A stretch of DNA of 64,000 nt from Rahnella aquatilis CIP 78.65 = ATCC 33071. GTDB lineage: Bacteria; Pseudomonadota; Gammaproteobacteria; Enterobacterales; Enterobacteriaceae. The stretch spans positions 4,402,001-4,466,000 of the forward strand of contig NC_016818.1 of assembly GCF_000241955.1 (NCBI RefSeq), written 5' to 3'. Below, one piece after another: positions 25,866 to 36,895 of the stretch. Within the stretch, counting starts at the first letter, position 1. Each line of letters opens with the position of its first letter. The notes under the pieces are model-generated. The model saw nothing but the letters and a program-made list of their open reading frames with translations. It did no database searches and was not told the DNA's origin. Both the position numbers and the translations under genes were made by a program.

Positions 25866-26720
25866 ATGAATCGCTATCCGATGTTCAGCCCGCAGCAGTT
25901 ACTCAGTTTTGTCGCCGTCTGCGAAACCGGCAGTTTTACCCGCGCTGCTGACCGCGTATACCTGTCGCAATCGACGGTCAGCCAGCAAATCCGCCGGCTG
26001 GAAGACGCGCTGGGCAAACCGTTGCTGGAGCGCACATCTCATCAGGTGCAACTGACGGAAGAAGGCGAACGGTTGCTCGGTTATGCACGGCGGATTATCG
26101 CGCTGAACGGTGAAGCGCACGACGCGCTGAGCGACCAGTGGCCGGACGGCGTGGTGCGTCTCGGCGTGCCGGAGGATTTTGCCGCAGCGACCACTTCCCT
26201 TCTGGCGCAGTTCAGCCGCGCCCATCCGCATATCCGCCTCGATGTCACCAGCGGCCTGAGCCATGAACTACGCCGCGCCTGGCAGCAGGAGATGCTGGAC
26301 ATCATTCTGGTGAAACAACTGACCGGTGAGAAGGCAAACGCCGCGCGCCCAGAGCCGATGTTGTGGCTCGACAGCGCCGCGTTTCCGGCATTTGAACGGG
26401 ATCCGATCCCGCTGGTGCTGTTTCCGCTCAACGGGCTATACCGCGAGGAACTCTGTCAGGCACTGGATGCTCTCGGGCGCAGTTGGCGTATCAGTTACAG
26501 CAGCGCCAGCCTCGCCGCGCTGGTTGCGGCCAGTGCAGCCGGATTAGGCGTCACTTTATTGCCCGCCAGTTGCCGCCAGCCGGAGCACCGGATTTTAGGA
26601 GCAGAAAGCGGATTGCCGCCGGTGGATAACGTCGAACTGGCGCTGTTTTACCGCCCCGACGCGACGCCTGCACAAATCGCACTGGCCGGAAAACTAAAGG
26701 ATTTTTGCCAGCTCAGCTAG
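25866..26720 (+). CDS. LysR-family transcriptional regulator
   Basis: A 284-residue LysR protein. The helix-turn-helix is FTRAADRVYLSQSTVSQQI; the effector domain starts near RLGVPEDFAA (about residue 97). It lies 113 bp upstream of the amidohydrolase gene on the same strand, so it may regulate or be co-transcribed with it. Start ATG 25866 gives MNRYPMFSPQQLLSF. Confidence 0.88.
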   Translation: MNRYPMFSPQQLLSFVAVCETGSFTRAADRVYLSQSTVSQQIRRLEDALGKPLLERTSHQVQLTEEGERLLGYARRIIALNGEAHDALSDQWPDGVVRLGVPEDFAAATTSLLAQFSRAHPHIRLDVTSGLSHELRRAWQQEMLDIILVKQLTGEKANAARPEPMLWLDSAAFPAFERDPIPLVLFPLNGLYREELCQALDALGRSWRISYSSASLAALVAASAAGLGVTLLPASCRQPEHRILGAESGLPPVDNVELALFYRPDATPAQIALAGKLKDFCQLS

Positions 26721-26833
26721 CTATTGTGTTTTCCACTGACAGGCAGTGGGAAACATCACAGCCGGAACCGGCGTCATCTTTTAAGGTGAAGGGAAAGCCA
26801 GCATCCTCCCGCATCATGATTAAGGAATTCGAC

Positions 26834-28234
26834 GTGCAAAATCCTCAGCAACAAAGCCGCAGACATTTTCTCTCGCACAGCGCCAAAATCACCGCCACCG
26901 GCGCGCTGCTCACGGCAGGCATGGCATCGGCCTCCCCGTTCAAACCGGGCGCCATGAACGAAAAATGTGACGATGCCAGCCAGATCAACGCGATTTCTGC
27001 GCCGCATTACCAGTTGCGCAATGTGCGGCTGGAAGAGGGTTTTGAGCGCGAAGGCGATATCGTTATTGCCACCCAAACCGGGCTGTACAACCTGGAAATC
27101 AACAACGGCAAAATCGTGGCGATCCAGCCGGCAAAAGGCGCCCCCGCCAGCACCTTGCCGGCTTTTGATGCCAGAGGATTACTCCTGCTTCCCGCCACGC
27201 GCGACATGCACATTCACCTCGACAAAACCTTCTACGGCGGCAAATGGGAAGCGCCGCGTCCGCGCAGAGGCAAAACCATCATGGACATGATTGCCCGCGA
27301 ACAGGTGCTGATCCCCCAACTGTTGCCGACGTCGGTGGAACACGCCGAAGCGGTCATCGGCCTGCTGCATTCCAAAGGCACCACGGTGGCACGCAGCCAC
27401 TGCAATATCGATCCGGTCAGCGGCCTGAAAAGTCTTGAGCATCTGAAGCGTGCGCTGGAAAAACATCAGCAGGATTTCAGCTGTGAAATCGTGGCGTTTC
27501 CGCAGCACGGTTTGCTGCATTCGAAAGTCGATGGGTTGATGCGAGAAGCCATGCAAATGGGCGTGCAGTACGTCGGCGGGCTGGACCCGACTAACGTGGA
27601 CGGTGCGATGGAAAAATCCCTCGATGCGATGTTCCAGATTGCGCTGGATACCCACAAAGGCGTAGATATTCATCTGCATGAAACCACGCCCGCCGGGATT
27701 GCGGCGGTGAAATACATGATTCAGACCGTGGAGAAAAACCCGCAGCTAAAAGGCAAAGTGACGCTCAGCCACGGTTTTGCCCTGGCGATGATGCAGGGCG
27801 CGGAACTCGATGAAGTGATCGCCGGGCTTGCCGAACAGCAGTTCACCGTCGCCTCGACTATTCCGCTCGGCAAACTGAACATGCCGCTGCCGCAGCTCAG
27901 TCAGAACGGCGTATTTGTCATGACCGGCACCGACAGCGTGATCGACCACTGGTCGCCGTTCGGCACCGGCAGCATGCTGGAAAAAGCCAGCCTCTACGCT
28001 CAGCTCTACGGCAACTCCGACGAATTCGGCCTGACCCGCTCTCTCGCCATCGCCACCGGCAACGTCCTGCCGCTCGATGACAGCGGCAAACGCCAGTGGC
28101 CTGCGGTCAACGATAACGCCGACATGATCCTGGTCGACGCCAGTTGCTCCGCCGAAGCGGTCGCGCGGGTGTCAGATGTGAAGGCCACGTTCCATCAGGG
28201 ACGGCTGGTGTTCGGGGCGGTTGGGAAAGTGTGA
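26834..28234 (+). CDS. Tat-exported amidohydrolase, cytosine deaminase-like
   Basis: A 466-residue metal-dependent hydrolase. The N-terminus SRRHFLSHSAKITATGALL is a twin-arginine signal (consensus S/T-RRxFLK), so the folded enzyme should be exported to the periplasm. The catalytic barrel resembles CodA: HIHLDK (metal His pair, about residue 120), HLHETTPAG, LSHG and TGTDSVIDHWSPFGTG with the metal-binding Asp. CodA itself is cytoplasmic, so this is a distinct branch; substrate unknown. I chose GTG 26834 because AAGGA is seven bases upstream; ATG 26816 lacks a site. A bidirectional terminator follows. Confidence 0.82.
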   Translation: MQNPQQQSRRHFLSHSAKITATGALLTAGMASASPFKPGAMNEKCDDASQINAISAPHYQLRNVRLEEGFEREGDIVIATQTGLYNLEINNGKIVAIQPAKGAPASTLPAFDARGLLLLPATRDMHIHLDKTFYGGKWEAPRPRRGKTIMDMIAREQVLIPQLLPTSVEHAEAVIGLLHSKGTTVARSHCNIDPVSGLKSLEHLKRALEKHQQDFSCEIVAFPQHGLLHSKVDGLMREAMQMGVQYVGGLDPTNVDGAMEKSLDAMFQIALDTHKGVDIHLHETTPAGIAAVKYMIQTVEKNPQLKGKVTLSHGFALAMMQGAELDEVIAGLAEQQFTVASTIPLGKLNMPLPQLSQNGVFVMTGTDSVIDHWSPFGTGSMLEKASLYAQLYGNSDEFGLTRSLAIATGNVLPLDDSGKRQWPAVNDNADMILVDASCSAEAVARVSDVKATFHQGRLVFGAVGKV

Positions 28235-28259
28235 GGGATTAAAGATCCCTGAATGCCAG

Positions 28260-28293
28260 ACAACAAAAAGCCCCTTTCGGGGCTTTTTGTTGT
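28260..28293. terminator. Strong bidirectional terminator between amidohydrolase and ssb
   Basis: A 15-bp stem with arms ACAACAAAAAGCCCC and GGGGCTTTTTGTTGT around TTTC provides a T-run on either strand, serving both converging genes. Confidence 0.92.
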
Positions 28294-28322
28294 TCTGTAC
28301 GTTGATGCCCGAAGGCAAACAA

Positions 28323-28865
28323 TCAGAACGGGATATCGTCATCGAAATCCATTGGCGGTTCGTTGTTCTGCGCTGGCGCGTTGTTTTGCGCAGCCGGACG
28401 AGCCTGCTGGCCGCCGCTGAACTGGTTGCCGCCTTGTGGCTGCTGAGGCTGACCCCAACCGCCCTGCTGGCCGCCTGCGGATGGCTGACCGCCACCGGCT
28501 GGTGCGCCGCCGCTTGCACGGCCGCCGAGCATCTGCATGGTGCCGCCCACGTTAACCACGACTTCGGTGGTGTATTTTTCAACGCCAGCCTGATCGGTCC
28601 ATTTACGGGTTTGCAGTGCGCCTTCGATGTAAACCTGAGAACCTTTCTTCAGGTATTCGCCTGCGACTTCCGCTAATTTGCCGAACAACACCACACGGTG
28701 CCATTCGGTTTTTTCTTTCTGCTCGCCGGTGGCTTTGTCACGCCAGCTTTCAGACGTTGCCAGAGTGATGTTGGCAACCGCGCCGCCGTTAGGCATGTAG
28801 CGGACTTCCGGGTCTTGCCCCAGATTACCGACGAGAATAACTTTGTTTACGCCTCTGCTGGCCAT
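28323..28865 (-). CDS. ssb: Single-stranded DNA-binding protein SSB
   Basis: A 180-residue SSB that binds single-stranded DNA as a tetramer in replication, recombination and repair. The OB fold (about residues 1-112) starts [21 protein letters not shown] long Gly/Gln/Pro/Ala-rich linker follows, then the acidic tail MDFDDDIPF that recruits repair and replication proteins. Start ATG 28865 follows AGGAGA. Divergent from uvrA with a LexA box between, as in E. coli. Confidence 0.97.
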   Translation of the reverse strand: MASRGVNKVILVGNLGQDPEVRYMPNGGAVANITLATSESWRDKATGEQKEKTEWHRVVLFGKLAEVAGEYLKKGSQVYIEGALQTRKWTDQAGVEKYTTEVVVNVGGTMQMLGGRASGGAPAGGGQPSAGGQQGGWGQPQQPQGGNQFSGGQQARPAAQNNAPAQNNEPPMDFDDDIPF

Positions 28866-29034
28866 GTGGATTCTCCTGATGATGTATGTCGTGGCTGAAA
28901 CCACAGTTTGAGATGTGAGTGACTCACTATGGCGTCATTATAAACACAAAATGCAGCAATCCCACCACGTAAGTATTTACGTGCGAGAAACATCGATAAA
29001 TCGTTTAGCAAAACAACACCCGTTACATCGAGTA

Positions 29035-29050
29035 CTGGATATACATTCAG
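29035..29050. promoter_or_regulatory. LexA (SOS) box between ssb and uvrA
   Basis: CTGGATATACATTCAG fits CTG-N10-CAG and closely matches the known ssb/uvrA SOS box of E. coli (TGTATATTCATTCAG). It lies 143 bp upstream of uvrA and 170 bp upstream of ssb. Confidence 0.88.
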
Positions 29051-29192
29051 GTTTTGGGGTGGCACAGGCTGTGATTTGTGTCATAATTGCGCGTTACGTT
29101 CTTCTCTGTGCCCGATTCGATGGCTGCCGCGAAACAGGTTTTCACGGCGGTCACCGGCACGGTGAGCTATCAAGTTAATCCGGGAATGATGA

Positions 29193-32048
29193 ATGGATAA
29201 GATCGAAGTTCGGGGCGCACGCACCCATAATCTCAAGAATATCAACCTGATTATCCCGCGCGACAAACTGATTGTTGTCACCGGCTTATCCGGTTCAGGC
29301 AAGTCCTCTCTGGCGTTCGATACGCTGTACGCCGAAGGCCAGCGCCGCTACGTCGAGTCGCTGTCAGCCTATGCACGCCAATTTTTATCCTTAATGGAAA
29401 AACCGGACGTCGACCATATTGAAGGTCTGTCTCCGGCGATTTCGATTGAGCAAAAATCAACGTCGCACAACCCGCGTTCTACCGTCGGGACCATCACGGA
29501 AATTCATGACTACCTGCGTCTGCTGTTTGCCCGCGTGGGCGAGCCGCGCTGCCCGGATCATAATATTCCGCTGTCAGCCCAGACCGTCAGCCAGATGGTG
29601 GATAACGTGCTGGCGCAGCCGGAAGGCCAGCGCCTGATGTTACTGGCAACCATCATTAAAGACCGCAAAGGTGAGCATACCAAAACGCTGGAAAACCTGG
29701 CGTCGCAGGGCTATATCCGTGCGCGTATTGATGGTGAAGTCTGTGATTTGTCCGATCCGCCGACGTTAGAATTGCAGAAAAAACACACCATTGAAGTGGT
29801 CGTTGACCGCTTTAAAGTACGTGAAGATCTGGCGCAACGTCTGGCGGAATCGTTTGAAACCGCGCTCGAGCTTTCCGGCGGTACCGCCGTGGTCGCCGAT
29901 ATGGATGACCCGAAAGCCGAAGAGATGCTGTTCTCGGCCAACTTTGCCTGTCCGGTGTGCGGCTACAGCATGCGCGAGCTGGAACCGCGCATGTTCTCAT
30001 TCAACAACCCGGCCGGTGCCTGCCCGACCTGTGACGGGCTGGGCGTGCAGCAGTTCTTCGATCCTGATCGCGTGGTGCAAAACCCTGAGCTTTCGCTGGC
30101 GGGTGGCGCGATACGCGGCTGGGATCGCCGTAACTTCTATTACTTCCAGATGCTGCGCTCTCTTGGCGAGCATTATGATTTCGACGTCGAAGCGCCGTTT
30201 AACGAACTGGGCAGCGATGTGCAACACGCGATCCTGCACGGTTCCGGCAAAACCACCATTGAATTCAAATACATTAACGATCGCGGTGATACGTCGATTC
30301 GTCGCCATCCGTTTGAAGGCGTGCTGCACAATATGGAGCGCCGTTATAAAGAAACGGAATCCAGCGCGGTACGTGAAGAGCTGTCGAAATATATCAGCAA
30401 CCGTCCGTGTACGTCCTGCCGTGGCACCCGCCTGCGTGAAGAAGCCCGTAACGTGTTCGTGGAAGAAACCACGCTGCCGGAAATCTCCGATTTCAGCATC
30501 GGCCATGCGATGGATTTCTTCCGCAATATGAAACTCAGCGGTCAGCGCGCCAAAATTGCGGAAAAAGTGCTGAAAGAGATCGGCGATCGCCTGAAATTCC
30601 TGGTGAATGTCGGGTTGAATTACCTCTCGCTGTCACGTTCTGCAGAAACACTGTCCGGCGGCGAAGCCCAGCGTATCCGTCTGGCAAGCCAGATTGGTGC
30701 CGGTCTGGTGGGCGTGATGTACGTGCTGGATGAGCCGTCTATCGGCCTGCATCAGCGCGATAACGAACGTCTGCTGGAAACCCTGATCCACCTGCGCGAC
30801 CTCGGTAACACAGTGATTGTGGTTGAACATGACGAAGACGCGATCCGCGCCGCTGACCATATTATTGATATCGGACCGGGCGCGGGCGTGCACGGCGGCG
30901 AAGTGGTGGCTGAAGGCACCGCTGAAGACATTATGGCGACCGAGAATTCACTGACCGGCCAGTTCCTCAGCGGTAAACGTGAAATCTCTGTACCGGCGCA
31001 GCGTGTTCCGGCAGATGCAGCTAAAGTGCTGAAACTGTCCGGCGCCAAAGGCAACAACCTGAAAGACGTCACGCTGACGCTGCCGGTAGGCCTGTTTACC
31101 TGCATCACCGGCGTGTCCGGTTCCGGTAAATCGACGCTGATCAACGACACGCTGTTCCCGCTGGCGCAGCGCGAACTGAATGGTGCGACCATTGCCGAAG
31201 CGGCACCGTATCGCGAAATCGAAGGTCTGGGGCATTTCGATAAAGTCATCGACATCGATCAAAGCCCGATTGGCCGTACACCGCGTTCCAACCCGGCGAC
31301 CTACACCGGTATTTTCACGCCGGTGCGCGAGCTGTTTGCTGGTGTGCCAGAATCGCGTTCACGCGGCTATACGCCGGGGCGTTTCAGTTTCAACGTTAAA
31401 GGCGGTCGCTGCGAAGCCTGTCAGGGCGACGGCGTGATCAAAGTCGAGATGCACTTCCTGCCGGATATTTATGTGCCGTGCGACCAGTGCAAAGGCAAAC
31501 GCTATAACCGCGAAACGCTGGAAATTAAATACAAAGGCAAGAGCATCCACGAAGTGCTGGAGATGACCATTGAAGAAGCGCGTGATTTCTTCGATGCCGT
31601 CCCTGCCCTTGCGCGTAAATTGCAGACGCTGATCGACGTCGGTCTGACTTACATCAGCCTCGGCCAGTCAGCGACCACGCTGTCCGGCGGTGAAGCGCAG
31701 CGCGTGAAACTGGCGCGTGAGCTGTCAAAACGCGGCACCGGTCAGACGTTGTATATTCTCGACGAACCGACCACCGGCCTGCACTTTGCCGATATTCAGC
31801 AACTGCTGGAAGTGCTGCATCAGTTACGCGATCAGGGCAACACCATCGTGGTGATTGAACACAATCTGGACGTGATTAAAACTGCGGACTGGATTGTCGA
31901 TCTCGGGCCGGAAGGCGGTGCGGGTGGCGGACAGATTCTGGTCGCCGGTACACCGGAAACCGTCGCACAATGCAAAGAATCGCATACCGCACGCTTCCTG
32001 AAACCACTGCTGGAACGCCACAGCCAGCAGGCGAAGAAAAGCGCGTAA
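29193..32048 (+). CDS. uvrA: Excinuclease ABC subunit A (UvrA)
   Basis: Damage-recognition ATPase of nucleotide excision repair, acting as a dimer with UvrB. It has 951 residues (E. coli 940). Two ABC modules carry Walker [10 protein letters not shown] (about residue 31) and GVSGSGKST (about 640), signatures LSGGEAQRI and LSGGEAQRV, and zinc-finger cysteine pairs (CPVCGYS...[14 protein letters not shown]...CDQCKGKR). ATG 29193 matches the E. coli start [10 protein letters not shown]. The tail is a few residues longer ([11 protein letters not shown]). SOS-induced through the box at 29035. Confidence 0.98.
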   Translation: MDKIEVRGARTHNLKNINLIIPRDKLIVVTGLSGSGKSSLAFDTLYAEGQRRYVESLSAYARQFLSLMEKPDVDHIEGLSPAISIEQKSTSHNPRSTVGTITEIHDYLRLLFARVGEPRCPDHNIPLSAQTVSQMVDNVLAQPEGQRLMLLATIIKDRKGEHTKTLENLASQGYIRARIDGEVCDLSDPPTLELQKKHTIEVVVDRFKVREDLAQRLAESFETALELSGGTAVVADMDDPKAEEMLFSANFACPVCGYSMRELEPRMFSFNNPAGACPTCDGLGVQQFFDPDRVVQNPELSLAGGAIRGWDRRNFYYFQMLRSLGEHYDFDVEAPFNELGSDVQHAILHGSGKTTIEFKYINDRGDTSIRRHPFEGVLHNMERRYKETESSAVREELSKYISNRPCTSCRGTRLREEARNVFVEETTLPEISDFSIGHAMDFFRNMKLSGQRAKIAEKVLKEIGDRLKFLVNVGLNYLSLSRSAETLSGGEAQRIRLASQIGAGLVGVMYVLDEPSIGLHQRDNERLLETLIHLRDLGNTVIVVEHDEDAIRAADHIIDIGPGAGVHGGEVVAEGTAEDIMATENSLTGQFLSGKREISVPAQRVPADAAKVLKLSGAKGNNLKDVTLTLPVGLFTCITGVSGSGKSTLINDTLFPLAQRELNGATIAEAAPYREIEGLGHFDKVIDIDQSPIGRTPRSNPATYTGIFTPVRELFAGVPESRSRGYTPGRFSFNVKGGRCEACQGDGVIKVEMHFLPDIYVPCDQCKGKRYNRETLEIKYKGKSIHEVLEMTIEEARDFFDAVPALARKLQTLIDVGLTYISLGQSATTLSGGEAQRVKLARELSKRGTGQTLYILDEPTTGLHFADIQQLLEVLHQLRDQGNTIVVIEHNLDVIKTADWIVDLGPEGGAGGGQILVAGTPETVAQCKESHTARFLKPLLERHSQQAKKSA

Positions 32049-32057
32049 AGCCATAGC

Positions 32058-32087
32058 AAAAGGCCTTCCCAAACGGAAGGCCTTTTT
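32058..32087. terminator. Terminator of uvrA (bidirectional)
   Basis: AAAAGGCCTTCC and GGAAGGCCTTTT around CAAAC, with T-runs on both strands. It ends uvrA and the converging nucleotidyltransferase gene. Confidence 0.88.
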
Positions 32088-32098
32088 GTTTGCCATGA

Positions 32099-32854
32099 TT
32101 ACAGACCAAATCCTTCTCTGATCCTTTTGATGACATCTTCTACAGAACCCCGCTCATTCAGTGATCTGAGATCAATACTCTCATCTGGCAGTTTTGTGAG
32201 AAACATCTTCATGTCAGCCCGAATCTTCTCGGAAATGGCGACTGCCTTTCCTGTCAATTGACCTGATAATCGGATCACATCATTTCTGTGCTTATTAACA
32301 ACACGGGAATCCACAGTTTCTCCTGCGGCCTTGCGGGTTGACAGATCCAGCCACGCATTCATTTTTAAAGGGATTAACCTGTCTGCTCCGATATACGAGA
32401 ATAATTCCGTGCGCAGGAGGCCATCCCTGAGAAAGGCATAATAATCTTCATCGAGGAGGATGGCTGAGAGACTGGAAACACCTTCATCTTTTGGGATCGG
32501 GATAATCTGAGCATCTTCCGGGTGTTCCATTCCTTGTGGAGAACGCGAGAAAAGTTCAATCTGAAAGGGGTAAGTGGTGTCTTCTGGTTTCAGAAACCGG
32601 TAAAAAATGGGCTTTCCCTCACCAGTCTGGCGGATCTCGTAGCTGCCTGACTTAATAAATTCCCAAAACAGGCTGACAAAATCAGGGCTCAGAGCCTCAA
32701 TAATGAGTACTATATCCAGATCTTTGGTGGCCCGAAATTCCTCTCCGGCTTCATCCATGGTGATCCAGGATGCAACACCACCGATGAGTACGTATTGATC
32801 CTGATATTTTTTGAAATATTCGCCAAACAGTTTTAATCCCCGAATTTCATCCAT
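32099..32854 (-). CDS. Nucleotidyltransferase-fold protein (AbiEii-like), partner of an HTH protein
   Basis: A 251-residue protein with the minimal nucleotidyltransferase pattern: VLIGGVASW (residues 22-30) and ATKDLDIVL (about 42-50), where the GG turn and the hDhD metal motif are intact. AbiEii-type proteins are toxins of type IV toxin-antitoxin pairs and can give phage resistance; MenT relatives block tRNA. It overlaps the upstream HTH gene by 22 bp, with GGAGC ahead of its ATG at 32854, so the two are co-translated. AT-rich relative to uvrA. Enzyme activity is inferred from the motif only. Confidence 0.72.
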   Translation of the reverse strand: MDEIRGLKLFGEYFKKYQDQYVLIGGVASWITMDEAGEEFRATKDLDIVLIIEALSPDFVSLFWEFIKSGSYEIRQTGEGKPIFYRFLKPEDTTYPFQIELFSRSPQGMEHPEDAQIIPIPKDEGVSSLSAILLDEDYYAFLRDGLLRTELFSYIGADRLIPLKMNAWLDLSTRKAAGETVDSRVVNKHRNDVIRLSGQLTGKAVAISEKIRADMKMFLTKLPDESIDLRSLNERGSVEDVIKRIREGFGL

Positions 32855-33873
32855 GGGTATTGCTCCTTAAGTTCACCGAGTGCCAGTTGGACCCGTTCGT
32901 CCTGATTATCTTTCTGTGTCAGATACAGAGATATTTCATCAACGATATGTGTTGAAGCTTTGGGACTCCGATAACTCCAGATTTCAACTGAAGCTACGGC
33001 GCTGTCGATATGAGTGACTTCATCAAATTCCCCACTCTTCAGGAATGAAGTGAATACTTTCTGAGTCATCGCAAATACGGGCTTAGCGCGACGGGCCAAC
33101 ATCGTGTATTCCGCTAAGGCACTGTCTCCGGCATAGCAGACCCCCTCATTCAAAGGTGGGATCTTATTAATCCAAACGAATTTTTTAATGGGATTGCGCA
33201 TCATCAACAATGCTTTTTCAAAAGTTTTTGAACGTGAAAATCTGAGCGAATAGTATCTGGTCGAAAAATCTCGCTTATGCGTTGAGGAAAGGAGCCCGGA
33301 TTTTGTCAGTTCAGAAATTGCTTTGGAGAGCGTCACGCGGCTGTACTTGTACGACCCCATTAGCTGATCTGCCGTGTAAACCACGTCAGGTTTAGAGGCT
33401 GACTCGTCAAACAATAGCTGGATTAGCATGGCCTGAGTGGCCGGTGAAAAATCAATCTCTTCGTTTTTTACTGTGCTGTTTTTCCTGATTCTGAAAACCT
33501 CACGCAAATCCATGGCTAATTCAGGAATAAAGAATTGCTTTTTAATCGCAATAAAATTTATGTGATGCTCAATCAGGCTACGGCGTTCCGCCAGGTTCAT
33601 ATTTTCGCAGACGTAAACAACAACTTTATTTGTCACCTTTTCAATCAGTGACAAACGTTTCCTTAGCGCGACAATGCCAGGATATTCGTCATCATGCTGT
33701 AAGGCGGCCAGTAAAATAAGAGAGGCTTCACCTGGCACGCGGATCTCCAATTCAAAGAAACTAAAAGCCTCCTGAATACTGAATGAAACAGGTAATTTTA
33801 CCTCGGTAGCTCGGGTGCTAAAGCCTAAGACCGATTCGAGATATTCGCCCAGTTCTGCTATTTTCCGAGTCAT
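32833..33873 (-). CDS. Winged-helix regulator/antitoxin-like protein of the nucleotidyltransferase module
   Basis: A 346-residue protein. Residues ~1-140 form an alpha/beta domain (SLILLAALQHDDEYPG, KVVVYVCENMNLAERRSLIE, FIAIKKQFFIPELAMDLREVF) that I cannot name. A MarR-like winged helix follows at ~155-225 (YTADQLMGSYKYSRVTLSKAI). The C-terminal ~120 residues are of unknown fold. This order recalls AbiEi antitoxins in role, although AbiEi carries its winged helix at the N-terminus. Long inverted repeats upstream (33883-33946) suggest autoregulation. No such gene lies here in E. coli, so the pair is an insertion between uvrA and the esterase. Confidence 0.7.
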   Translation of the reverse strand: MTRKIAELGEYLESVLGFSTRATEVKLPVSFSIQEAFSFFELEIRVPGEASLILLAALQHDDEYPGIVALRKRLSLIEKVTNKVVVYVCENMNLAERRSLIEHHINFIAIKKQFFIPELAMDLREVFRIRKNSTVKNEEIDFSPATQAMLIQLLFDESASKPDVVYTADQLMGSYKYSRVTLSKAISELTKSGLLSSTHKRDFSTRYYSLRFSRSKTFEKALLMMRNPIKKFVWINKIPPLNEGVCYAGDSALAEYTMLARRAKPVFAMTQKVFTSFLKSGEFDEVTHIDSAVASVEIWSYRSPKASTHIVDEISLYLTQKDNQDERVQLALGELKEQYPWMKFGD

Positions 33874-33882
33874 TTGCGGATC

Positions 33883-33946
33883 CGTGTAAAGCCATTTTCT
33901 AGAGTGTAAACTGCACTGCTTTTCATGTCAAAAATGACTTTACACG
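33883..33946. promoter_or_regulatory. Inverted-repeat operator upstream of the HTH/nucleotidyltransferase module
   Basis: CGTGTAAAGCCATTTT (33883-33898) and AAAATGACTTTACACG (33931-33946) are inverted copies differing at one base, 32 bp apart; a further partial copy AGTGTAAA (33903-33910) lies between. The first arm begins 10 bp upstream of the HTH start codon. Confidence 0.65.
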
Positions 33947-33952
33947 CGTAGA

Positions 33953-35179
<1,227 letters not shown>

Positions 35180-35249
35180 TCAAGTAACTCACTGTTTTTG
35201 CACAACTCTCAGAGTAGGTTATTTTTGCCGTCCGCGAGCGTGATCGGCG

Positions 35250-36167
35250 TCACTGTTCAGAAGATGCGTCTAACGCATGAAGCTGCGGCAGCGCACTCAG
35301 CCGCTGATAAGCAAAGTCCCAGAAAGTCCGCACCTTGCGCGGCATTTGCTGGACCTGCTGCGCCACCAGTTGTACCGGCAACGGCAAAGGTTCGAAATCC
35401 GCCAGGATCCGCACCATATTGCCCGCCTGCACATCATCCTTCACCTGATACGACAGTAACCGTGCTATCCCCTGCCCGCTGCGCACCGCCAGCAACTGCG
35501 ATTCCACATCATTAGAAAGCAGACGCGGCGACAGCCGGACGCGCAAATCATCCTCATGCGGCCCGAAACGCCATTCCCGGATTTGCGTGCGCAGCGTGCC
35601 CATCACCGTCTGATGCGCGGCCAGTTCCGAAGGATGCTGCGGTTCGCCATGCTGCGCCAGATACGCCGGGCTGGCGACCAGCACGCGGGTCACTTCGGCG
35701 ACCTTACGCGCGACTTTGCCTGAATCTTCCTGATGACCGATGCGTACTGCCAGATCTAACCCTTCGTCAATCAGATCCAGATTACGGTCATTTAACATCA
35801 TTTCGATTTGCATATCAGGATGTTGCGCCAGAAATTCCATCACCAGTGGCGCGACGTGTTTGCGACCGAACTGTACCGGCGCGGTGATGCGCAGCAGGCC
35901 GCTGAGCTGGGTTTCAGCGGTATCTTCTACCGCATTCTGATACTGGCTGAGCAGCAGCCGGGCTTTTTCCGCCAGCCTTGCGCCCGCTTCTGTCGGCGCC
36001 AGACTGCGGGTGGTGCGCTCCACCAGCCTTGCGCCGAACCGGTGTTCCAGCGAAGCAATGGCGCGGGTGATGGCCGGTGGAGAACGGTGAAGTTTACGGG
36101 CAGCTTCCGCCAGGCTGCCATACTGAAGTACAGCGACAAAAATCGCCATTTCGTCCAAACGATCCAT
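35250..36167 (-). CDS. LysR-family transcriptional regulator
   Basis: A 305-residue LysR regulator. Helix-turn-helix SLAEAARKLHRSPPAITRAI; effector domain from about residue 90 (LRITAPVQFGRKHV). ATG 36167 with GGAAGA upstream is preferred over GTG 36179. It faces the GST gene (36269) across ~100 bp, so it probably controls the GST/PNPOx pair. Confidence 0.9.
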   Translation of the reverse strand: MDRLDEMAIFVAVLQYGSLAEAARKLHRSPPAITRAIASLEHRFGARLVERTTRSLAPTEAGARLAEKARLLLSQYQNAVEDTAETQLSGLLRITAPVQFGRKHVAPLVMEFLAQHPDMQIEMMLNDRNLDLIDEGLDLAVRIGHQEDSGKVARKVAEVTRVLVASPAYLAQHGEPQHPSELAAHQTVMGTLRTQIREWRFGPHEDDLRVRLSPRLLSNDVESQLLAVRSGQGIARLLSYQVKDDVQAGNMVRILADFEPLPLPVQLVAQQVQQMPRKVRTFWDFAYQRLSALPQLHALDASSEQ

Positions 36168-36268
36168 AGATTCTTCCACGAAGTGAAACGCTCAATTTCA
36201 ATCTTCGTGGATCACAATCATCTGATGCAAGAGTAATCTTTGATTCATACCTCAAAAGGAGACAGCCA

Positions 36269-36889
36269 ATGCCCGCCATTCAACTTTACAGTACGCCGCT
36301 TTCCGGCCACTGCCACCGTGTCATCCTGCTGCTGAACATGCTCAGTCTGCCCTTTGAAACCAAAGACGGCGGCAAAGATGTTCGCCAGACCGCAGCGTTC
36401 GCGCAGTTAAATCCGCTGCAACAGGTGCCGGTGCTGACCGACGGCGAACACGTTGTCACCGACAGTAATGCGATTCTGGTGTATCTGGTGAAACGCTACG
36501 CGCCCGACAGCCACTGGTTGCCGGAAGATCCGCTGCAGGCCGCTGAAGTGCAAAAATGGTTGTCCCGCGCCGCCGGTGAAGTGCGTTACGGCCCGGCATC
36601 TGCCCGTATGGTGAAACAGTTTTCTGCACCGGAATCTTATGAAAGCGCGCTGACCGTGTCGGCAAAATTTCTGCCGCAGCTTGAACAACATCTGGAAAAC
36701 AGCGAGTTTCTGGCGACGGAGCGGGCAACAATTGCCGATCTGGCCTGTTACAGCTATGTGGCGGCGGCACCGGAAGGCGGCGTTTCGCTGGCGGATTATC
36801 CGGCGATTCACCGCTGGCTGAAACGGGTGGAAAGCCTGCCGGGCTTTACGCCACTGCCTGCGTTGCCACTGCCTGAGATTGCGGGGTAA
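36269..36889 (+). CDS. Glutathione S-transferase family protein
   Basis: A 206-residue GST. Thioredoxin-like domain with TPLSGHCHRVILLLNML, cis-Pro QQVPVLTDGE and glutathione motif TDSNAILVYL; C-terminal helical domain with ATIADLACYSY. AAGGAG seven bases before ATG 36269. It is followed six bases later by the PNPOx-like gene, so the two form an operon opposite a LysR gene. Substrate unknown; detoxification is likely. Confidence 0.9.
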   Translation: MPAIQLYSTPLSGHCHRVILLLNMLSLPFETKDGGKDVRQTAAFAQLNPLQQVPVLTDGEHVVTDSNAILVYLVKRYAPDSHWLPEDPLQAAEVQKWLSRAAGEVRYGPASARMVKQFSAPESYESALTVSAKFLPQLEQHLENSEFLATERATIADLACYSYVAAAPEGGVSLADYPAIHRWLKRVESLPGFTPLPALPLPEIAG

Positions 36890-36895
36890 AAGACG

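Noticed and set aside
33883..33946. The inverted repeats as ends of an insertion sequence
   Set aside because: Both arms lie upstream of the module rather than at its two ends, and no transposase or target duplication is visible.
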